NCBI GenBank assembly: GCA_018340805.1
Contig: JACMZG010001870.1
Location: forward strand, 52,048,617 to 52,112,616
Source: Microvelia longipes
Taxonomy: Eukaryota > Arthropoda > Insecta > Hemiptera > Veliidae
Reading direction: 5' to 3'
DNA length: 64,000 nucleotides
The notes under the pieces were generated by a model that saw only the letters and a program-made list of their open reading frames with translations, was not told the origin of the DNA and did no database searches. The position numbers were made by a program, and so were the translations under genes. This document shows positions 1-13,909 of the stretch, piece by piece (position 1 is the stretch's first letter; the number at the start of each line of letters is the position of its first letter).

Positions 1-3000
1 TCAATCAATATTTACTTTGTGATTTTTAGTCTTGTTTTCTTACATTATACACATACATATAGGAAAACTTCTTTCTATACACACACACACACCAACTCTT
101 ATATAGACACGGATAGTTTACACTTGAGTAACTCGGATAAAATCCGGCTACAGATACAGACTACAGATGAGAGGAGGGGGGGGAGACAAACAACTACTAG
201 CAGAGGGGTAAAAGACAGAGCAAATATACTGTCTCTGGAATACGGTCCCCTAGCACATCATACTCGTACAATCGACCAACAACTTTACTCAAATCATAAT
301 AATGCCTAATTTATTTGTTAACGGAAAGAGGAAATAAAAAGTCTTTGTGTCAGTTATCTTAAATGGTTCAATATTATACAAACTACTAAGAACGTAACAT
401 CAATAATAACAAATACCGATGTGTTAGCTGATGCTGAGGTCGAAATAAAACTTAGGTTTTAACAAGTGGTTCCCTTCTCCAAGAGCAGTTTTGGTGTCTT
501 AAATGGATTTATAGTGCCTTTACTCAAAACATAAATTAGGTAGTTCCCTACTTTTATTGTTGAGATAAGTTGAAGCTTACATTAAAAAAGGCGAAGCCAA
601 TTTTATTAGCTTGGAATCTGAAAGTTATATGTATGACATTAATTATATTATTCCTATGTTATCTATCTATGATATTGGTAATAGAAACTATAACTAAATA
701 ACTATAATTAATAACTATAACTAACTATATAACTAAAATATATTAAGAAGTGATTCTTCTTAATACCCTTTTATTGGATAAACGATTCATATTAACTTCT
801 TTACACAGGGTCTCGGAATCGCGACCCAGGCAATGCTTATGGAGAAATAAATACATAATTCTATATTTAAATTTCCTTCAGCTATGCTCATGGTCTGCAA
901 AACGAAACAGATAAGTCTTTAGATCTTAGGATCTCTTCCTATATTCTACCAATTTAAGTTCAGTTTTACAGCAAAGTGAAGATAGCATCTGAAATAATAG
1001 TTCTGGCAAGGATGAAAGGCTCCCCCCCCCCTCCGAAAAAAAGGATGAAAGGGCACTCTAGAAGGTAAAAAGGCTCTAAATTGGGCAGCTAGCTATTTAT
1101 TTTTAGCTAACCTTTACTTTAAAAAGTATTTTTATTATATCATTAATTTAACAAAATGTATTAATAGAATACCATTGTTATGCGTGACCCACAATAATAA
1201 TCAAACAATGTCAATTTCAAAACTTAAACAAAAGCTAAAATAAATGTGATATAAATTTGTTTTTCTCTCCGGACATTTAATAACTATTGTACAAAATCAT
1301 TCACAGAACAAAAAATGTACTCCAAGCTCAATATCAGTTAAATCGATGATAAATCCTGAAGATACAAATATCTGTTATAGATAATTATTTGATATTATAG
1401 GTAGAATCAAAAACTTCAGGCACCCCTTAGTTTGGAAATTAATTTCTGTTTATTAAGGAGACATACTTTTAGAACTTTTGGTAAAATGAAAATTGCTGTT
1501 TGTAACTTGTTAAACATACATGGACACGAAATAAAAAGTATCTGACTGCGGCCTTTATTCCTAGTAACTCAAAAAGTAGAGAAAGGATTGAAACTAAAAG
1601 AGATCTTCACTCATTCATATTTTATTATCTTAAATGCTCGCATAAGAGTAAGCAATAAATTATTAATTATATTATTTAACATTGTGATACATTTTTGTAT
1701 TTTAAATAAATAAATAAAATTTTTAGTTATGTAGTTTACAGCATTTAGGATATTTTGTTTTAGTAAAGTATTTAAGCCGGCCTGTAAAACTCTGTAAAGA
1801 TGGTAAAATGAAATAATAAGAGAGACAGGTAGAGGTGAATCTGTTTAAATTTCCCGGAAAAACAAAGGAAAAGTGTGGTTAACAGACAAGCTGTGGCAGT
1901 TGGCAGTAAGGAAGAAAACCTTCATTTTGGTAAATGTTTACTAAGTGGGAGCATTCATTAAAATTCCATTCAGTTATATAGAGAGAGGATGATAGTGTGG
2001 ATCGAGTAAGTAGTGCTTTAGTTCAATGTAGACGTATTCAACTCTGAGCAAAGTGTTTCGCTTCTCCGCTAACTTATAGCGGAATTAGAAGAGCATTTTC
2101 TAACACAAGCTGACAGAAACGCTAACAAAAAGAATTTTATATTTTTGTTGCGTTTAATCGTTTGTTAACAGAACACAGCGTTGGATTAACAAACGAACTG
2201 CAATGCATAAAACTGAAAATTATAGCCAAGCCTATTATTTTGTGAAAATTTGAATACACGCATAGGCAAAGCTGTGTACACACAAAAGTAAACCAACTAT
2301 TCATAGAAATCTAATACTAACCTCAAGCGAGGAGGAAACTATTAAAATAAGGATTATATTACTAAGCAATTAAATTCGTAGTATTGATTTATTTCTCGTC
2401 TGATAAGAATATTACCACCTTCTTATTACTATTTTACACGCGGTAAGAAAAATAATTATATAATACAACGCTAAAACGACTCGTAATATCAATTTAATAC
2501 CAACCTGAATCTACTTTATAGCTTTAGGTAAACTTTTAGTATAAGCATTATTCTTAGTAGCCTAAATTTGCAAATACTAGTGATGTATTTCTAGCACAAC
2601 ATGAAATGCCTTAGTTTCTACAAATGCCTTAGTTATTTCTAGTGCAATAATACGGGTAAAAAAACTCGTATAAGCAACTAATAAAAAACTAAAAACGTTT
2701 CTTGAAGCGACTTGGTGCAAGTACTGAAGTGACTAGTAAAATACTAAGGTACTGAGGCTAAAGTGAAATACAAGAACTAAAAGGTCGTGGAAGCGTCGCT
2801 TCAACGATTTCGCTCTGATTTACTAAGTACTTGGTTTTGTTATAAAATGAAGGCAAACATGAACAGCGTGATAGTGGAGGATTCCCGTCTAACAAATATG
2901 TAACGACTCACAAATCTATTTTTACTTTGGGAAAAGCTTTCCGAAGGAAGACGACACCGCAGCATACACACGTCTCAAGGAGATGTGAATAATTTATTTA

Positions 3001-5214
3001 CAGAACTACGACAATTTTCTTGAGTCTAGTTTTCAATTAGGCAAAGACAGTGCTATGATTAATGCATAATCTCGAATAATTCTCGTCTTGTACGGCGGGA
3101 TGTTAAATTATTTGTTTTTTGGAATTGAATGTACTCATATTTTTTAACCCTTTGTTCAACATCAAATTATCTTGTCGAACTCAAATTATTTATATCTTTT
3201 CAAACTCAAACTATTCACATTTTCCAACTTAAATTGTTTATATTTCGTCTTACTCAAATTATTTAATGATGATGCTTATCTAATGATTATTGTATTAGAT
3301 CAACTTCTTGGTTTCATAATGAAATGGCAGATTACCAGCAAGTTGGTTCCATCGATAGGCTCTTTTACCAGATGTTATTGCGTAAGGACTTTAATGCTGC
3401 ATAAGGGCTACTTGCTGGTAATCAAAACACAAGTGTTTACAGATAAATAAAAGAGCTGTGCGATACAACGAAATCCTAGAGCTGAGAACAACAATTGCTC
3501 TCCTATGAGAGAAACTATTCATACTCCTAAAACCCTTAGAAAGAAATATATTGCTATTTCACAATTAGGCTGCTATTAAGGATCTGTTGCCTAGGCATTT
3601 GTGTATTTGGGGTCCGAGTATCTGACATCGCATAAGTGCCACCGTACTACCTGCCACACAGGTAAAATACACTATCGTCCATTTCGATGAAGTAAGAATT
3701 ATCCATTCTAGTATGATGGCACGAAAAAATTTCTACAGATCCTGATCGGGATTGAACACGGATTGCCTTGTTGGCAGGTTTGTATACTAAATTAATATTT
3801 TAGTATAATATTGGTAATTTGGTATTATATATTGGTAGTATAATTTGTAATTGGTATATTTTAGTGGTAAGTATTGGTATAATTACCACCTGTAGCTCAC
3901 ATGTTAACAACATCAACCACTCAGATTTATGGCGTACAACAATTAGAACTTCCACGTTTACTTTCTATTGCAACAAAACATAATCAAATGTTTTTAATCA
4001 AATATAATGGCAACGTTTCTCAGCATTTTCGGAATACCGTGTTTATAGTATTATGGTCCTTCCACGTACCAAGTATAATATTTAATACTACAAACTTGAA
4101 ATTATAGCTAACATTGATTTTATTAATGCATAGAAAAAATTATTTTACTTAAAATAACTATTTTGGAAAATTTATATCTTTAAAAATATTGAAAAAAATA
4201 AATAACAAAATTATATTAGCAGCGTAGTCCGCAACAATATATTCTCATTAACGCAATGTATTGAAGAAAATCCGTAAAATAAAAAAGTGTTGATTATAAT
4301 TCTAAGGTGTACAGGAGGGAGTAAACTAATCAGAATTCTTCCTTATCGAGTCTCCTTGCCTCCAAACTGAACCCTATCAATATCTCATTTTTAAGAAAAT
4401 ATGCAAATAATTTCAATGGAGTTTCCCAACTCTTTTTCCGGCTTCCATTCTGTTTAAGATGTAGAGGACATCATAGTAACGAAAGTTATAAATAGATTTC
4501 TTTAGGTTCTGTACTGTTAGAGATTCTGTCGAATCTCTTTCTCCCTGTAACTCGGTAAGAATAATAAAGCGATCTTAGTGGCGAATAAAATGTGTTTCAT
4601 TCCTGTTCTTGTGCCGTTTGAAATTGCTGCGAATAGCGGGAAAACGCCTTGCATTAGAATTAATGCGGGGAAGCCTCGACTCAACACACAAGACATTTTA
4701 TTATTTCTATTCTCTTTAACGTATTTTAATCAAGTCCAATTTAAAAGAGTTAAACTAGATGTTTATTTATAGCCTCCGATCTAAATCGCTGTTTATTACT
4801 CCTAGTAATTTAGCGATTTGTGGTTAAAAAGGAGTCATAATGGCTGAGATACAGTATCATTAAAATTCATAGAGATATATACTAGAGGGGACATAGCCCA
4901 TCTTAATACATTAAAAGGCCTGAAACATCTTTTTGGGGATCTCAGGGGCTTTGTGTAACCTCATTGAAACCTCCTCCAAGAGTGAGCTAAGGTTATTATA
5001 CATCAATTATTTTCGTCATTCCGCACATGGTTATTGTTTTGATTTATATTTTTAACGTTCTATGATAAGCTATTGTAATTTTGTACTGATTATTTGATCA
5101 TATTTATAAGCAAACATGGTCTGCATACTTTTTTAATGTTTTAAAATTTAACTTATAGGGCCTCTCTAGTAATAATATATCTATGTTAAAATGAATTAAA
5201 CATATGTCTTTACG
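1..5214. other. AT-rich non-coding stretch, no gene seen
   Basis: No open frame here has recognisable protein features; the longest look like chance frames in AT-rich DNA. A C-tract lies at about 1021-1031. About 3785-3885 holds a cluster of ATTGGTA-like words separated by AT-rich DNA, probably a decayed short tandem repeat. Nothing else is supported. It could be intron downstream of the EGF exon at 8457-8592 if that gene continues leftwards. Confidence 0.6.
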
Positions 5215-5330
5215 CGGAATTTAAGTGAACAGACATAGATACTATCTATGTCTATCTATCTGTCTACTGTCTACTGTCTATGTCTATTCTATGTCGGATC
5301 TTGACATAGATACTATCTATGTCAAGATCC
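5215..5330. repeat. TCTA/GTCTA-type simple repeat ending in a perfect hairpin
   Basis: Short words of the ATCTATGTC and CTGTCTA type recur at 5230-5295. They end in a perfect 17-bp inverted repeat: left arm 5296-5312, one spacer base at 5313, right arm 5314-5330. The arms contain the same GACATAGATA word as the simple repeat, so the palindrome probably arose from it. Confidence 0.7.
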
Positions 5331-6185
5331 TAAGAGTAGCTTTTTATAACATTACTCAATTTTGATGTTTAGATGAGTTACTAAATAGGGAAAAAATGAA
5401 AAAAATCACATCTAGACATCTTCCTTTTTTCCCCTGTTCCTCAATCAGCTCAGAATTGCATAATACCTTTAGACACCTCCACTACCCTACTTTTTTCTAA
5501 GATGCATTTCGATTTGATAAAAGTACAACAGTGAAGTAAATTCACAGAGCTATTATGAAAGTTTCAAAGAAAAAATCCATTAACTACAATGCATAATTCC
5601 TAATGACATTTTAATGTATTATTGTTAATGTAAGGACGCTTGTCGACTAAGGAACTTACTCGAAAGATTTGTTCGAGATAACGGTGAAAGAATTCGGGGA
5701 GGAAACCTCTCCCACGACTAAAAATGTTCTATAAATAATTTATTTAGGTCAGGTCTTGCACGGAATTATCCTAAGTAGGCTTTGGGTAAAAGCAGCATTA
5801 TAATATGCCGTACTTTACTTATAATATAATATTATAAGCTTCTCTCGCCCGAGGGTCCTTACTTTGTCAAAAGTATGCTTATCAACTATTCGGAAAAGCC
5901 GGTGTGTTATATTTTTATATTTTCAGAAGTTGAGACCGAAAATATGAGAAAAGTAGTTTAGTACAATTAGTGTTTTAGATAATAAGGAAAAATCCAGTTT
6001 TGAATAAAATTTATTTATCAATTTAATTATTGAAAGGAAAAACGCTATTATTTAGAAAAACAATGCAAACTATCTTGCTTCCGATTTTAACTTTCTAAGA
6101 TATTAAGAAGGCAATTTGGAGGAGCATCGTAAGTCTGCACACAAAGCATTTCAAAGTTAAATTTCTAGTTCGTAGTTAGAAGTAG
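5331..6185. other. Non-coding, nothing recognised
   Basis: AT-rich sequence with no coding signature, repeat array or RNA gene that I can recognise. Confidence 0.5.
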
Positions 6186-6189
6186 AAGT

Positions 6190-6415
6190 AGAAGACATTT
6201 GACCAGACCCACGGAGGTCTGGGGTTCGCATCCCAGGTTACGCTCTTAGTTTATAGAAGATTATTGTTTAGATAAATTATCGCCAACTTGAGAATACACT
6301 TTGAGCGTAACGGTTGCTACTACCACCCGAGGTGGTTCCCGCAGGGGTTATCCCTGATGACCCGCAAGGCTCTAAACGGGCATTATTATATTATTATTAT
6401 TATTATCAGTAGAAA
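6190..6415 (+). mobile_element. tRNA-derived SINE, copy A (diverged)
   Basis: This is the most diverged of three copies of one SINE (others at 44488-44720 and 50156-50409). It keeps the Pol III B-box region GGGGTTCGCATCCCAGG near 6220, the middle part with CGCCAACTT, and the 3' block GAGGTGGTTCCCGCAGGG near 6329, and it ends in a (TTA)n tail at about 6384-6407. The 5' end is blurred: the A-box region is largely replaced by an AGTAGA run, and AGTAGAA occurs on both sides, so it could be a weak target duplication. Confidence 0.75.
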
Positions 6416-7424
6416 TAGCTCTGGTTTTCTTCACAATTTTTTCACTTTTACCCTAAAGTATTACGTTAACCCTAAAAATCGGATACCAAAGTTCCATAAT
6501 ATTTATCCGTTTCAGGCACATTGTGACGTTCTGAGTGGTTTGTCATCACGGTGTATGTTTGTCAGTGTGTCTGTGTCACGCATAACTCCTGCTATGTTTT
6601 CACTAGAAAGTTGAAAATTGTTACAAAATCAGACGTAAGGTCTAGTTTTACTTTAGACTGCAATAACTTTTACTGAGTCATCTACAATTTAAAAATTCAT
6701 GTAACAAAACATATAATAATAATGAAATAAATTGTCACTGTTCATTTAAAAGACAGAATCAATTTTACAAATCAGTGCTAAGTATAACTACTGGGATTTT
6801 TAAAGCTCTTGTGATCATAGTCAAGTCGCTTTCTTATTACATAATTTTCTACTTTAATACTTTTTAAGTTTTAACTAACCATAAGGTTTTGGTACTCTCG
6901 AAAAATTTACTGACACTTTAGAAATTTGTTTGTCTTTTAATTTTAAGGGCGTGGGTAGCGAGATCAAAGTGATACCACACCATAACCTTTAGATAAAATG
7001 ACGTTTAACGAATCATGAGGACGAGCGAAGCGAGTCCGACTACTTTACTTCACTACATTATTCTGAGGTTGAACCTCAAAAAAACCTTTGTGGGAAAAAA
7101 ATGAAAAATTGTAACATAAATAGGACAATAAATAATAACAGTTTGTGGAATAAACAGAATTGGTACCAACAAAAGATTTTCGTGTGGAATAAGTTTCGGT
7201 GAGAGTGTGATATTATACATTTATTCCAAGCCGTTATAGATTTGTAAGTCAGGCAATTGTTGGTGTTTATTTGTGTCTGCGTGTGAGTGTAAGTGTGTAA
7301 CTAAAGCAAAGTTATATGTACGTGTGTGTAAGTGTTAAAGTAAGTAGTTTTCAGAAGTAAATTGGTTCTGTATTTCACATGTAGCCCTCGTTCTAGTTTT
7401 GTCTCCCAAATTTAAATAAACAAG
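6416..7424. other. Non-coding, with a fragment of the dispersed ~0.8-kb repeat
   Basis: At about 6945-7045 lies a short block with the word GGACGAGCGAAGCGAGTCCG, which recurs in the dispersed repeat family seen at 16903, 34454 and 45264. The rest, including the GT-rich 7258-7340, shows no gene. Confidence 0.5.
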
Positions 7425-7465
7425 ATGCCGCTCTACCCCCTCCCTGCCGCTCTACCCCCTCCCTG
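7425..7465. repeat. Two direct copies of a GCCGCTCTACCCCCTCCCT unit
   Basis: A 19-21-bp C-rich unit is present twice in a row. Confidence 0.8.
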
Positions 7466-7663
7466 TATTCAAATGAGGTATAAAAGTTGGAGGCTAACAG
7501 GCTTCAACAGAGCTTGTATTAACAATTTGCTTCCACAGAAGGCTATCCCGGTATAATTTTTAGCTTTTAAAACTTTCTGACTGAAGCCGTGATCTGCATT
7601 CTAGGGATCCAAGGGTTAAATGTTGGACAAAAAGGGCCAGGTGCTTTCATATCGACGAATTTT

Positions 7664-8030
7664 ACACCACAACCATCTAGATATGTAATCTTTCAGTGAA
7701 TTTTTTCCGACACCATCCATATCTGTTTTCTTCAGCGGATTTTCTTCCAACACCATCTAGATCTGTTTTTCTTGCAACACCATCTAGATCTGTTTTTCTT
7801 GCAACACAATCTACATCTGTTTTCTTCAGTGGATTTTCTTCCAACACCATCTAGGTTTGTTTTCTTCCAACACCATCAAGATTTGTTTTTCTTCCAACAC
7901 CATCTAGATCTGTTTTCTTCCAACACCATCTAGGTTGGTTTTCTTCCAACACCATCTAGATCTGTTTTTCTTGCAACAAAATCTAGATCTGTTTTATTTA
8001 GTGGATTTTCTTCCAACACCACCAAGGTCA
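7664..8030. repeat. 26-bp minisatellite (CACCATCTAGATCTG core)
   Basis: About a dozen degenerate units of roughly 26 bp, each with a CACCATCTAGATCTG-like core followed by a TTTTCTTCCAA-like pyrimidine stretch; some units have a longer TTCAGTGGATT insertion. It lies about 430 bp beyond the splice donor of the EGF exon, so it is probably intronic. Confidence 0.9.
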
Positions 8031-8456
8031 ATTATTATCATGTTTTCTAAGGAACGTATTGTTAACTACTTGTAGAGTTCAGTTAACTAAAACGATCGCG
8101 AGTTTACAGCAGCGATTTCTAGAGTTAATTAAATAGCGTAATATAACCGCATCAAACAAAGGATTTTTTTCGGTGCTTTGCCTTTATTGTTTTGAAAAAC
8201 GTTAGCTTGATTTAAAATTTCAATTAATAGAATACTCTAAAAATCTTTAAAAAATATGATTCCGATAAATTGCAACTAAATACAAAAACACGAAACAATC
8301 AAACTTTTAATTTGTCCTGAACCCACAGCCTGCCCCGTACAAACCTTCTTAAATAAATAAATTATAATAATGATTTTTGACAATACAAATTCATAGATGA
8401 ATTTCATTCTGCATAATCGCAACTATGCTTAAAAAATAAAGAAAAAGAAGAGTTAC

Positions 8457-8592
8457 CTTTTTCGCAGAAAATGCCTTCGTAGTCGAGGTTCCTGCACTCG
8501 CAAATTGGTCCACTGTCTGTGGATATACATATGCCGCCATGTTGGCATGGATCATGCTCTTCACATGCGTCTGTACTGTTGCCACGTAAACC
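8457..8592 (-). CDS. EGF-like exon, probably of a neurexin-1-type adhesion receptor
   Basis: A single internal exon of 136 bp on the minus strand. It is bounded by a good 3' splice site (tgtgtttgcag, ending at 8593) and a 5' splice site (AAAAG then gtaact, starting at 8456). It enters in phase 0 and leaves in phase 1. The 45 residues form one EGF-like module with six cysteines (gaps 5, 5, 8, 1 and 9 residues) and an N-S-T glycosylation site just before it. The stretch GICISTDSGPICECRN is, from memory, typical of the first EGF repeat of arthropod neurexin-1, between the LNS1 and LNS2 domains. The phase-1 end would continue into a GAx codon, fitting the Asp or Glu expected there. Neurexins are presynaptic adhesion proteins with very long introns. 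No LNS-domain exon was found in the window. Another EGF-containing receptor is possible. Confidence 0.7.
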
Positions 8593-8667
8593 CTGCAAAC
8601 ACAATCAGATGATAACGTAATGGAAAAATTCTGCTGGTTTCTAATAGTTACATCAAATAGTTTGAAA

Positions 8668-9123
8668 AATCGGGTATCGGGTACTTAGGAACTTTTCCTC
8701 GTCACATCGGATTCGCTTGTATGGTCAAACAAAAATCAAGGATATACTTGTCGTATTGAAACGAAACTTAGTGTACTTATTTATTACGTAATGGTTTACA
8801 CTTGCAATAAATTGCAATTTAATAAGATTATTTTATGATTTTTTAAAAAAATGTAAACAAGTCATTCGATAAAATTTGAACTAATACTGATAATAAGATA
8901 AAAGTTGGCACATATTTTAGTCTTGTATATAGTCACATGCGTACTAAACTTTAATTGGATCGCATCATTTTTCCGCGTTTTAATGTTTTTTTGAAATTTT
9001 TGCTGAGTAATTATTTCGGGAAAAACATATTTCCCGAATAGCACAACTACAGCAGTAGATTGAATTTTCTACAAAGTTTCAATTCTCTAGCACAAATACA
9101 CTAGGAGCTACAATATTAACAGA

Positions 9124-9163
<40 letters not shown>

Positions 9164-9840
9164 GACTGATTCTTTAGATATAATATTTAATATATAATAT
9201 TATATATAATAAAATTTAGAAAGGTTACCTCTTCTTAAACACATTATGTCTTTGGGACTCAATTGGCCCCTACTATGTAAACAATTATTACATAAAGACA
9301 TCCAGGAAAAATTCCTAAAATTCATTGAAGAAATAAATTTTGATGATTTACTTTAACTTATTTAAATTCACTAACCATCACATCATTCAAAGAAGATATC
9401 ACGACTTTTACTTTAAAAAAAAAAAAAATAAATCGGACTTAAAAAAAACAAAATTTGAAGTATTTACTACTGAAATAACGGAAAAATCAGTATGTTGGAA
9501 TTAACATTTTCGAACTTCATTTTAACAAGATTACAAGTTTCAAGATAAAAAGAAATAATAAATTACAAGAAATACAGAGATTAAGAAACCAAAAAAAAAG
9601 TGCTTAAAATGCATGTAGTACATATGTGGAACATGCTAAAATATACGGCCCATCAGTAGGGATACTACTGAGGGGAAACAGAAAAAAAAACACATACAGA
9701 CAGACAACTTTGAGAAAACCACTCAGGAGGCCTTAAAAACACCTGAAACGAATAATTCTGGTTTCATCCCGGTTTCGGATTTTTTTGGGAACACAATCCT
9801 TTTTATATATACCTACGGTATAAATAGGAAAAGTAAAAAG
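8668..9840 (+). mobile_element. Dispersed ~0.8-kb repeat, copy 1, with an insertion
   Basis: Best described as a non-autonomous element with no coding capacity. It begins with a GGGTACxxxGTAC-like block and AACTTTTCCTCGTCACATCGG, passes through shared blocks (TATGGATATACTTGTC-like, GCTGATAATGAGATGAAA-like, TTTTTGCTGAGTCATTATT-like, an (AC)n run, CAGGAGGCCTTAAAA) and ends CCTACGGTATAAAT followed by GGAAAAGTAAAA. ACTTTTCC at the start and GGAAAAGT at the end form short inverted termini. About 500 bp of unrelated AT-rich DNA (roughly 9175-9680) interrupts this copy. Confidence 0.8.
9126..9159. repeat. (AC)n microsatellite inside dispersed repeat copy 1
   Basis: An uninterrupted dinucleotide run at the position where all copies of this dispersed repeat carry ACACAC. 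It probably expanded from the element's own sequence. Confidence 0.95.
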
Positions 9841-11585
9841 ATCATGGGCTTAAGGTGTCGCCAATGCGAAATTAGAAGTTCGTGGCATCGTGCATAGATT
9901 AATAAGTACATAGAGATGGTAGTGTCTATCGTATACCATAGTGTTGAGTTGGAGTTATCCCAATGACATAAAGAAATAATAACAGCACTAGTTTCAGCTT
10001 ATCTTGCTTTAGGACATGGAAAAAAGTACATAGACATCATAGGAAGTCTATGTACTTGTATGTTAAAAATTTTGGAATAAAAAAGAAGTAATAATTAACG
10101 ATTAACTTTTTATTAAAAAAGTTACACTTAAGAAAAGGTTACACTATTTTTAATAATTGAAAAAAAAGATCAATGCTTCCGATAACAAAAACAACAGGTT
10201 AGCCACCTTTATTTAAAAAAAGAAATATACTGAAAGAAGATTTACAAATCTTTTTATGAATTCAAATATAGCAAATTTAACAAAGTCAATGTCTATTTTA
10301 TATCTTCGGGTGGGCTAATTAAGTTACTAACTCAACTAGCTTCACACGGAAATTTGGTACTTATTAAAAGTACCATGTACTTGTTATTTTAAGCACTCAG
10401 TTATATTTGCTCAAAATCAGTTACAATGTCTGATTCCGTACAGAAAAAACTCTCCGTCTTATATTCAACCGTTTAGAACAAGCAAACGGTCTGACTCGTA
10501 GAAATGATGGTAACCTATTTTTCTCTCTATAACCTTTACGAGTGAATATAGTGATTTTTAATCACTGCCTTTTCGACGGATTATATTGTATGGTTTTAAA
10601 CACACCCATTTAAACATTTTCATTTTGTAATAATTAGTACTGAGTTTTAAATTTCAAGAAGCCTTAAAACAGTTTTATAGAAACTCAGCCATCGGATACT
10701 AAATTCACAATACGTTACTAGCTCGCTATTTGATCAGCAAATAACAGAGCCGAGTAAAAGCTAATATAGCTAGTTTTTACTCAAAATTCAAAAGAGTCCG
10801 TATTTTATGAAAATTTCATCTGAAATATGAGGATAGGGCCATAACTCATACTAACGACACAGAATCAATATCTAATTTCACTTCCAGCCCTTCCCCGGCC
10901 ACCGAGATATTGTGTATCCGAAATTCACAACTCTTAATAGAGTATCAAGAAATAGAGATGCTTTTTCAACTTATCATAAACCTTTTAAATATTAGAATTC
11001 CAATACGAACCCTCTTATAAACCTTTTCCAACTTTGTTAAACTCTATGAAGCTAATCTGTAAAATACAGAACCCTTAGAATTCTCAGTGTTTACCAAATA
11101 AAACTTTTTTTTAAATCTCGTGAAATTTCCCTAAAAAAAGGTTAAACATTTTCTGTTTTATTAGCTAAAATATACTTTAAATAAACTTTTTATTCCTTCC
11201 TCTCGTAACAAACCGGGAGAAAAAAATGAAAATTTAAAACAAACACTAAAGCCAATCCTGACGAAAATTAGAATAAATTTTAATTTTTAATTTCCTTCCA
11301 AAGTTTGAAATATTGTAGCTCATTTTCCAACTTTCAGCTTTTCAAACAGCTTTTTAGCAAAGTAAAGCTGTAAATTTTATTTAAATGTATCCGGGTGGGT
11401 TCGGTAAAAGTGAAATTTGATTGTATAGATTTGTTAAATTGGATTTTTGATTTCAATATTTAACTAGAAATGTTTTACCAACTATTCCGATAAGGGAAAT
11501 AATTTCTCCTGAGAAAAGTGTACTTTTCTACCTATTTTTGAGGGAGAAAAGTAAGGAGTTAATAGTTATTTACGTACCAAGGGAG
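9841..11585. other. Non-coding, nothing recognised
   Basis: AT-rich DNA without coding signature. A 12-bp stem hairpin (AAGTACATAGAC and its complement) occurs at about 10024-10057. Confidence 0.5.
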
Positions 11586-11812
11586 GAAACAGAGTCATTA
11601 CGCCCCGGTTTTTTGTTGGGTCCTGAGGTGTAAGCCGAGGAACCATTATGTTTAAACTCAGAGGCGTAGCCGAGGGGTTTATAGGAATGGTTCCTGAGGC
11701 GGAGCCGAGGAAACCAACAAGTGACTGATACTTTCCGCCCTGATTTTACTTTCCGCCCATATTTTACTTTCCGCCCTGATTTTACTTTCGGCGGAAAGTT
11801 ATTTTTTCCCTT
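11586..11812. repeat. Short direct and inverted repeats (CCGAGG and TACTTTCCGCCC words)
   Basis: The word TTCCTGAGGCGGAGCCGAGGA and variants occur three times, and a 19-bp unit starting TACTTTCCGCCC occurs three times in a row near 11728-11785. The first part is bounded by inverted GTTGG and CCAAC words, so it may be a decayed foldback. Confidence 0.6.
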
Positions 11813-11949
11813 CTAGGGGAAATTATCACTTTTCTTCCTCTCCCAAAAGGAAAAGTTGTATTTAAATCCTAGGTCTGAATCTACAAAGAGAAAAGTAACA
11901 AATAATAGGTTTAGTTGCCATGGCAACTACTAAACTCCCGCCATGCGTT

Positions 11950-12030
11950 TCCTTTTTAGCTCAATTGGCAACGTCATTAGCATTTAAGTTCAAGGTAACA
12001 AGTTCGATCCTCAGTGAGGACGTACACTTT
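11950..12030 (+). mobile_element. tRNA-like Pol III promoter, probably a SINE head
   Basis: A TAGCTCAATTGG A-box-like sequence is followed about 45 bp later by a GTTCGATCC B box. The flanks do not form an acceptor stem, so this is not a functional tRNA gene. It is more likely the head of a tRNA-derived SINE or a decayed tRNA pseudogene. Its 3' limit is not clear. Confidence 0.5.
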
Positions 12031-12344
12031 TAACACTCTTTTAATGTTTTATCACCAAGTATGTAAAATAATTACTTGTTTAAACTGTTTTTGGTCAAAA
12101 ATTTACTTGAATATTCACGATATTCCCGTTTACCAAATTTCAAAAAATATTTTAGAAGATTAAATTAATTGTAATTAAAAAATTATGTTGATTTTAAACT
12201 ACGTATTTGGCTTGAATAAACAAAATGTTAAAGAAACTACGTAATGATTTAAGGTGTTATAAGAAAATAATTAATGACTAGTTATTAATTAGTTTTAAAT
12301 TAATAAAACAAATGATTAATAATTAACAAAAAAATACTATAATA

Positions 12345-12550
<206 letters not shown>

Positions 12551-13905
12551 CTGATAGAGAGCCCCTTCCATTTAAAAAGGCATCCCTTCCCACTATGACC
12601 CCCCGACCTTAATAGATAATTTTTTTAGAAACATCTGTAAATACAAAAAAATAGAAAAATATATATACATATAAACTTGTATGGAATATATTCATGGAGG
12701 TCCTACTTTCCATACTGAAACGTACTCTATATTGAGAAAAAATTACTATTATAGTCCACTGTAGGAAAGCCTAAATAATAATAGAAATAAGTAACTAACT
12801 AAATAACTAGGTTCTTAGTAAAATATAACTGTAAAAAAAGGTTTTAGAAAGTTTATTAGTGTGTAATTAGAGTTATTTTTATTACTTTACATCTAATTAG
12901 AAAACTGGTAAAGTTTACCAGTCTGAGTGTGTAATTACTATGCTGTGCTGTTACATTCTCCTTGGAAAATGTTGGTTAAGGGAAAGTGAAAAATCGATGG
13001 AAGCCCGTGTCTACACGGTATTAATCAGACCTAGCCGCTTTGAACTCCTTTATCAGATCAATTTAACAACAAAAGTTTGTCGGCGGAGTTTGTGAAGCAG
13101 TGTTGTATATTTGGTTAGCAGTTGCTGTATTTATCAAACTATTATTATGTCGTACATTAATTTAGTATTCTTGACTTTTCAACACCACTTTTATCCTTAT
13201 CTATCATCGTTTTAGGATCAGTTTTTTAATGATAAGATGTTAGAGTTGGTGAACAGTTTATTCCCCAATATGGTTTTATATATCAAACTGCATTGTTAGA
13301 ACCAAAACGAGTTTATGGTATTTATCAAGTTCTGAGTTTGGTGAGGAGGAGAGGGGAAATTAAAGAGAGTCAGGGTTCAATAAAGCCAAATAAGGATTTA
13401 ATTATTGTTTAGAATAGACAGCTGTACTAAATTTTTTAAGTTGGCTACCCTGATAAGGTCAATTACGCACAAGATGTTAGAAATTTATAAGATGATTTAA
13501 TTCGATGATTAAATCACCGAACCGCATTAATTTAACCGCATTTGGTGGTTATATCCTGATTTTTTTATGAATGACGCGTGACGTCATTGCAGGACTCGGT
13601 ATTGGGGATCAACATTAAAATGTTACTATTTATTCCTGCAATTGACGTCAAATCCGGACTATAACCTAACATTTAAAAAAAAATAAAAACTCTTCAATTG
13701 AATCACCTTATTAACTAGTCAGCTTAAAATTACGCCCCTCGCTTTCCATTTCTATATGAATTTATGTTTAATTATATGAAGTGAATAATGAAATTGTATG
13801 TTCATTAAATGATTTGGCAAGAATTAAAATCTCTGGGGACTCTTTTGGAGCCCTGATGAGTTATGCGTAATCGAATTTGACGTAATGTGGGTCATTATGT
13901 CATGA
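12551..13905. other. Non-coding, nothing recognised
   Basis: No gene seen. A CTGATGA word at about 13852 is followed by a small hairpin but lacks the GAAA needed for a hammerhead. Confidence 0.5.
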
Positions 13906-13909
13906 CCCA

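Noticed and set aside
13852..13885. CTGATGAGTTATGCGTAATC as a hammerhead
   Set aside because: The downstream box reads CGAAT rather than CGAAA and no stem I pairs.
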